Shown in pieces: positions 59,285 through 64,000 of a DNA stretch of 64,000 bases (its first letter is position 1; the number at the start of each line of letters is the position of its first letter). Source of the DNA: Holothuria scabra (lineage: Eukaryota; Echinodermata; Holothuroidea; Aspidochirotida; Holothuriidae); NCBI GenBank assembly GCA_037179385.1, contig CM074195.1, positions 8,013,787-8,077,786 of the forward strand, read 5' to 3'. The position numbers and the translations under genes are program-made. The notes under the pieces are model-generated. The model worked only from the letters and a program-made list of their open reading frames with translations, made no database searches and was not told where the DNA came from.

Positions 59285-59486
59285 AAACCGCCGGTCAGAC
59301 GGGCCCCAAGTTTAGGTTGCGATTTAACAATCACAAAAAGTCAATCATCGACAAAGTCAACCTTCCCGTTTCTAATCATTATTGCAGATTAGGGCATAAT
59401 CTCTCTAATCTGCGTTGTATACACCTCTGCTCGGGGTTCACGACAACAAACCATGGACTCCGAGCGGAGAGTAAGTGGATTATAGC

Positions 59487-59612
59487 CAGGTCGAACACGC
59501 GGAAACGCGGAAATCGAAAAACCGCGAAGGTTGTCCAAAAAACTGTCCGCGGTTTCCGCGTTTTCGACCTGGCTATATGGCCAGGTCGAAAACGCGGAAA
59601 GTTTTTCTTGCA
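59487..59612. repeat. GGCCAGGTCGAAAACGCGGAAA palindrome cluster
   Basis: GCCAGGTCGAACACGCGGAA at 59487 faces CCGCGTTTTCGACCTGGC ending at 59572, and a further GGCCAGGTCGAAAACGCGG arm follows at 59579. These are the same arms as the 68-bp palindrome in the terminal satellite. The cluster replaces the 3' end of the PLE relic. Confidence 0.85.
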
Positions 59613-60235
59613 GTCCTGCAATAGAACTAGAGTCTTATACAAACTGCGATACATGCTGTAATTCTGCTATAGCTCATTGCTAAGAACGGAAATGTTATGG
59701 ATGCACTGCCGATGCGGAATCTTTCGACGTAACATAGTCTAGCCTGCATTACACCGCACCACATACGTAACTTGTGCGAGCGAATGCCAAAGCATACTGT
59801 GCCAATTAATTGACATCAGCTCATACCACAAACTGGATGCTTAACATAATCCATATGACCTTAGTACTCTATGTGTGAATGGGATTTACCGAAGGAGTTG
59901 TAGCTCCCTGGATACACACATAGAAACTGGTCCAGTGTTGAAACTGGTCCGTGCTTCAGTGACTGGAAGTTCTGATACGTGTTTCATTTTACAATATTGA
60001 TAACGGCAGCTTTAACGCAAAGCGTACACGCAGTAAAGTGATGGATAACAACTAACTAAAAATGCTCCAAAGCTGATCGGGTTTGGTTCGGTTGGTTGAG
60101 TTTTGTTGGATTGGGTTTTGTTGGGTTTGGTTGGAAGGAATTGTTGTTGGGATTGTTGGGTAGTGTTGGTTTGGTTTGGTTTAGTTCGTACTCACAGTTT
60201 GAGCTTCAAACTACCACACAATAATTATCTTAAGA
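59613..60235. other. Intergenic; G/T-rich GGTTT stretch
   Basis: No gene. 60078-60185 is a degenerate run of GGTTTGGTT, TTGTTGGGTT and similar words on the plus strand. It is not a regular telomeric repeat. Confidence 0.55.
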
Positions 60236-60664
60236 TCGGAAAGATCGGTCACATGGCTTTTGAAACACTGAATAGGAAATGATACGAAGGCGATAAAGGG
60301 GCTTAGGCGTAACATGCATAAAACACTTTTCCGTGATTTCCGCGTTTTCGACCTGGCCATATGGCCAGGTCGAAAACGCGGAAATCGCGGAAAAATTTAC
60401 CTCTTTAGGAATTACAGGAAACTTCTCCACGAGAGAGCCAAAAGTGTTGCAGAAATTAATAATATGTAATAAAATCTGGGTTTAAGTCAAATGACAGACA
60501 CTGATTAAGGACCGGACCTGCTCATAATTTGAGAGTTACAAACTGCCATGCAATTTTCATCTCAAACTCCTAAAACGGGTCATATGGCTTTTGTTGCTCT
60601 GAATAGGAAAAAGTAAAGGCTCGATGGTCAGGTCGAAAACGCAGAAGTCGCGGAAAATTGTTTC
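60236..60664 (-). repeat. Satellite-like unit, inverted copy
   Basis: Reverse complement of the 334-bp units at 62736-64000, about 1.3 units long. It contains a 68-bp palindrome at 60327-60394 and the flanking words AGGAATTACAGGAAACTTCT, TAATTTGAGAGTTACAAACT and CAAATGACAGACACTG. A further truncated palindrome arm (GGTCAGGTCGAAAACGCAG) is at 60628. Confidence 0.88.
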
Positions 60665-60682
60665 ACGCATGAAATGTATAAG

Positions 60683-62732
60683 GGTGATTCCATAAATAAG
60701 GGTACCAACCTGTGACATGACAATTTTGGAGCCAAATACGTGAATTAGAATTTGAGATGTGAGAGCAATTATTATTATTTTTTTTTTTGGTAATCAAATT
60801 ATTTATTAAAAATGGTTTTGGGTGAGTCATTTTTATGGTTTGCTGAGTTTCGTACATTTTCTGAACTGCCACATTTAGCAAATCATTTGTTCCCCGTGCA
60901 AAGGGGACATAAATAATGCATTAATCGCATTTAAGTCATCTGGATATTTTACAAAACATTTATAAACCTCATTTAATTCTGGACAATGTGAAGCTGAAAA
61001 AGTCAATAATTTGCCAGTTACAACCATCATATTAAGTTTTGTGAGTGAAATCGCTGCGTGGTCCAGAAATCTGTTCCCCGTCGGTGGAAATTAGCACGAC
61101 GGGGACATGAAACTGGAACTGTGTTACATTCGGAAATTTGAAGAAGTTGACAAGTGGCATACACTGCATACCAAAAGTCAATGGAGAAATAATTGCCAGG
61201 CCAAATCGGTAAAAACACATGTTTAGGATATACCTTTTTCTTCAATGCAAAGTTTCACAACGTGAATTTTCCAGGGGACATAAATACGGTCTCTCAACAT
61301 TTGCAAATGCCATTTTCCCAAGTTTGCGAGAATTCAGGCTTCAACAGTTCAAACTTTTTTCATATTTAAGACCATGCACAAACTTTAATAATCCACCAGG
61401 GCTGAGGGAATCTAAAAATCTGTATGGACAATATCCCATAAGTATAGTGCCAATCAGGACCGTCGCTATAGAGCCTCATGTTTGGGGGTGTCATGGTCCC
61501 AAGTTCCGACGGGCTGGATGTTATCCCAACTAAAGCATGAAGCATGAATGCCAGGTGGAATGGGTCTAAGATGACGAGGCTGACGACTCTCAAAGTGGGG
61601 CGCTACCCGTCCCATCAGTTGGTAGTAGAGCGACGGTATGAGAAAATTCCAACTGGAATTTCAGATTTTCCAACCATCGTCGCTCTGACGAATTATCGGG
61701 GTGAGACACCCCCACATCCCTCCATTGCTTGCGACGACCTTGGTGCCAATGTTCCCCGAGTAAATGAGGACATGAAAATTTACACTGGGAACAAAGTTTT
61801 ATCGGGCCCCTAAGGCAGAGTTAATGTAAAACTTTCGGGCAAAAAATAGTTTAAAAGAAGTGTTTAAGATCACAACAGGATTTTATATGTAAGACGGGTG
61901 CTTATTCTAAGCATTTTGGTGAAATTTGCATTGAAATCCGATGAGTGGTTCTCAAGATATGCGCACGTGAAGTTTTCAGATTTTCAACAAAAAGTGAACT
62001 TGAAGCAAGCACTTATGAGTATGACATCATATCCCCATGTTAGTGCACAGTCTTTTGCTTTTCTTAAAACTTTAGAGTTGGGTTTTTCCTCAACAATCAC
62101 ATATTATTAAAATGTGATTGCATAGGTGGCATGCGTATTTTAAAAGCTTTGCATTCCCACAGGGAGGTCCTGTTCCTATTAACGTCAAGGTCAACACAAC
62201 GGTCTGATAAAACAAAAGGAAACAAATCATTCCTTGTCAATGTGAGGAAGTGATATAAGCTCTGCTGCCCTCAAACTCATTTTGAAACTAAAAACTACTG
62301 ACTTCTTTTACTGATATCTCGAGAAATACATGTCCGATTTGAATGGAACTTTCACTACAATGTGAAGATTTGATTCCTCTTTCACATTTGAAAATTTAAG
62401 TTTTGCATAGATATCCCCTTTAACAGTTGAAATGGATATTTCGTCAGTATTATATCTCAAAGACATTACTGAATTGAACCTACAGATAAGGGCAAGCCAG
62501 TTTTTGGAATGACAAGTTTAAATGTCACACTTTTTGCTCCTAAAATGTGCTAATTTTGATTCATTTTGCCCTCATAATTTCATCGTTTAAAAAAATGTTG
62601 AATATTTTTGTAATTAATTCATCAACTTTATGATAATAAAAACATTAGGATGACCAACATATACAGACAAAAATACTGACTACCAGTTAATGCCCCGTAT
62701 GCACCCTTGGTACCCAAATGAATGGAATCACC
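60683..62732. mobile_element. 2.05-kb segment with GGTGATTCCAT inverted ends
   Basis: Left GGTGATTCCATAAATAAGGG then TACC; right GGTACCCAAATGAATGGAAT then CACC, inverted repeats of about 24 bp. ATAAG on the left and GATAAG on the right may be target-site remnants. Frames inside (61219-61533, 61544-61813) have no transposase signature, so the element appears non-autonomous or decayed. Satellite units stand in opposite orientation on its two sides. Confidence 0.65.
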
Positions 62733-62735
62733 GAT

Positions 62736-64000
62736 AAGCGAAAACTCTTATATCATTTTCGTATCATTTCCTATTCAGTGCAACAAAAGCCATGGGACCC
62801 GTTTTAGTAACTTGAGATGAAAATTGCGTGGCAGTTTGTAACTCTCAAATTATGAGTAGCCTGACCCTTAACCATTCTCTGTCATTTGACTTAAACGCAT
62901 TTATTGTTACATATTATCAATTTCCACAACACTTTTGGCTCTTTCGTGGAGAAGTTTCCTGTAATTCCTAAAGAGGCAACTTTTTCCGCGATTTCCGCGT
63001 TTTCGACCTGGCCATATAGCCAGGTCGAAAACGCGGAAATCGCGGAAAAGTGTTTAACACATGGTAGACCTAAGCGAAAACTCTTTTATCACTCGTAGCA
63101 TTTCCTATTCCGTGCAACAAAAGCCATGAGACCCGTTTTAGGAGTTTGAGATGAAAATTGCGTGGCAGTTTGTAACTCTCAAATTATGAGTAGCCTGACC
63201 CTTCACCAGTCTCTGTCATTTGACTGAAACGCATTTATTGTTACATATTATCAATTTCCACAACACTTTTGGCTTTTTCGTGGAGAAGTTTCCTGTAATT
63301 CCTAAAGAGGTAACTTTTTCCGGGATTTCCGCGTTTTCGACCTGGCCATATAGCCAGGTCGAAAACGCGGAAATCGCGGAAAAGTGTTTAACACATGGTA
63401 GACCTAAGCGAAAACTCTTTCATCACTCGTAGCATTTCCTATTCCGTGCAACAAAAGCCATGAGACCCGTTTTAGGAGTTTGAGATGAAAATTGCGTGAC
63501 AGTTTGTAACTCTCAAATTATGAGTAGCCCGACCCCTCACCAGTCTCTGTCATTTGACTTAAACGCATTTATTGTTACATATTATCAATTTCCGCAACAC
63601 TTTTGGCTCTTTCGTTTAGAAGTTTCCTGTAATTCCTAAAGAGGTAAATTTTTCGGCGATTTCCGCGTTTTCGACCTGGCCATATGGCCAGGTCTAAAAT
63701 GCGGAAATCGCGGAAAAGTTTTTAACACATGGTAGACCTAAGCGAAAACTCTTTTCTCACTTTCGTATCGTTTCCTATCCAGTGTAATAAAAGCCATTGG
63801 ACCCGTTTTAGTAACCTGAGATGAAAATTGCGTGACAGTTTGTAACTCTCAAATTATGAGTAGCCGGCCCTTCACCGGTCTCTGTCATTTGACTTAAACG
63901 CATTTATTCAATTTCCACAACAGTTTTGGCTCTTTCGTGGAGGAGTTTCCTGTAATTCCTAAAGAGGTAAATTTTTCCGCGATTTCCGCGTTTTCGACCT
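62736..64000 (+). repeat. 334-bp satellite array, each unit with a 68-bp palindrome
   Basis: Palindromes start at 62982, 63316, 63650 and 63973 (the last cut by the window end), giving periods of 334, 334 and 323 bp. Each has 31-bp arms (TTTTCCGCGATTTCCGCG, TTTTCGACCTGGC) around a CATATA or CATATG centre. Between palindromes are conserved blocks: AGCGAAAACTCTT, ATTTCCTATTC, CAACAAAAGCCATG, GAGATGAAAATTGCGTG, TGTCATTTGAC, and TTTGGCTCTTTCGTGGAGAA. The 64- and 70-codon frames over the units are repeat artefacts. The array runs past the window. Confidence 0.95.

Larger units (their letters stand above)
57389..59486 (+). pseudogene. Second Penelope-like element relic, split by a fold-back insertion
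   Basis: Two collinear parts flank the 57824-59284 insertion. The left part reads RIPLVLDYSLKTENLHNIIR and then DPTLKARRQSPNLKTLLTSS, the RT-to-endonuclease linker of PLEs. After a TAA and a frame change it continues with YDKPRCQVYQ, LDCDTPNVVYLLC, a TGA (57778-57780), then EEGNYVGHM, the start of GIY-YIG. The right part continues GQTGPKFRLRFNNHKKS, LPVSNHYCRLGHNLSNLRC and ESKWII, the end of that domain. RT motifs are missing, so the copy is 5'-truncated. It differs strongly from the 20-kb PLE, hence a second PLE lineage. The 3' end is cut by the palindromic repeat at 59487. Its original role was target nicking in retrotransposition; it is now inactive. Confidence 0.85.

Noticed and set aside
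59104..59661. 185-codon plus-strand frame
   Set aside because: It is an accidental fusion of fold-back minisatellite, the end of the PLE GIY-YIG domain and palindromic repeat; only the middle part is meaningful and is annotated as the PLE relic.
60078..60185. Telomeric repeat or G-quadruplex array
   Set aside because: GGTTT-like words are irregular and rarely have GGG runs; no telomere motif period.
62736..64000. CRISPR-like array of palindromic repeats
   Set aside because: Units are 334 bp with similar spacers, in a eukaryotic setting; this is satellite DNA.

Overview
The window is eukaryotic and almost certainly from an invertebrate animal, probably marine. It is AT-rich, shows no operon-like packing, and holds one spliced gene in a dense background of transposable-element debris. 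That background includes Penelope-like retroelements, a LINE fragment, several MITE families, fold-back elements, satellite DNA and long (TA)n microsatellites. I cannot name the species. An echinoderm, hemichordate or other deuterostome invertebrate would fit, but this is inference only.

The one host gene I can reconstruct well is a Hes/hairy-type bHLH-Orange repressor on the minus strand. It has three coding exons (40306-40256, 38919-38824, 37352-36765), every splice site obeys GT-AG in phase 0, and the 244-residue product ends in WRPW plus two residues. A poly(A) signal lies about 195 bp after the stop. The upstream DNA (40307-40800) carries TATA and CCAAT elements, an N box, two CACGCG sites and two perfect CSL/Su(H) consensus sites, so it reads as a Notch-responsive, self-repressing promoter. 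The two introns have taken up a tRNA-type SINE and a MITE piece. A second possible coding region is a 415-codon ORF with an OTU cysteine-protease domain at 9966-11213. It sits in C-poor DNA and may belong to a mobile element.

Region by region: 1-9 kb holds dispersed repeats, including a 0.9-kb unit that recurs at 52.5-53.8 kb, and two MITE types. The OTU ORF is at 9-11 kb. From 13 to 18 kb there are a fold-back MITE, direct repeats, and one arm of a roughly 2-kb repeat whose inverted partner is at 26-28.3 kb. From 19.7 to 24.7 kb there is a cluster of Penelope-like element (PLE) insertions, each set in (TA)n: a nearly full-length but frameshifted copy, a solo pseudo-LTR and other PLE-like ends. 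A related 5'-truncated copy sits in (TA)n at 41.4-42.4 kb. At 32.5-33.1 kb there is a LINE reverse-transcriptase fragment ending in a 39-bp fold-back, followed by a piggyBac-like MITE. The Hes gene occupies 36.5-40.8 kb. From 43.5 to 45.2 kb, degenerate tandem arrays face each other and are split by two MITEs. From 47 to 54 kb there are minisatellite-bearing MITEs and further dispersed repeats.

From 57.4 to 59.5 kb a second, unrelated PLE relic (plus strand) has its GIY-YIG domain cut by a 1.46-kb fold-back element whose ends are inverted minisatellites. From 59.5 kb to the window end there is a 334-bp satellite carrying a 68-bp palindrome per unit. Satellite copies stand in opposite orientation on either side of a 2.05-kb segment that has its own terminal inverted repeats.

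The most interesting threads are: PLE insertions associated with (TA)n, with hammerhead-like cores in their terminal repeats; minisatellite-built fold-back elements sharing one 22-bp unit between distant loci; the palindrome satellite; and the Hes gene with His in place of the family's basic-region proline.
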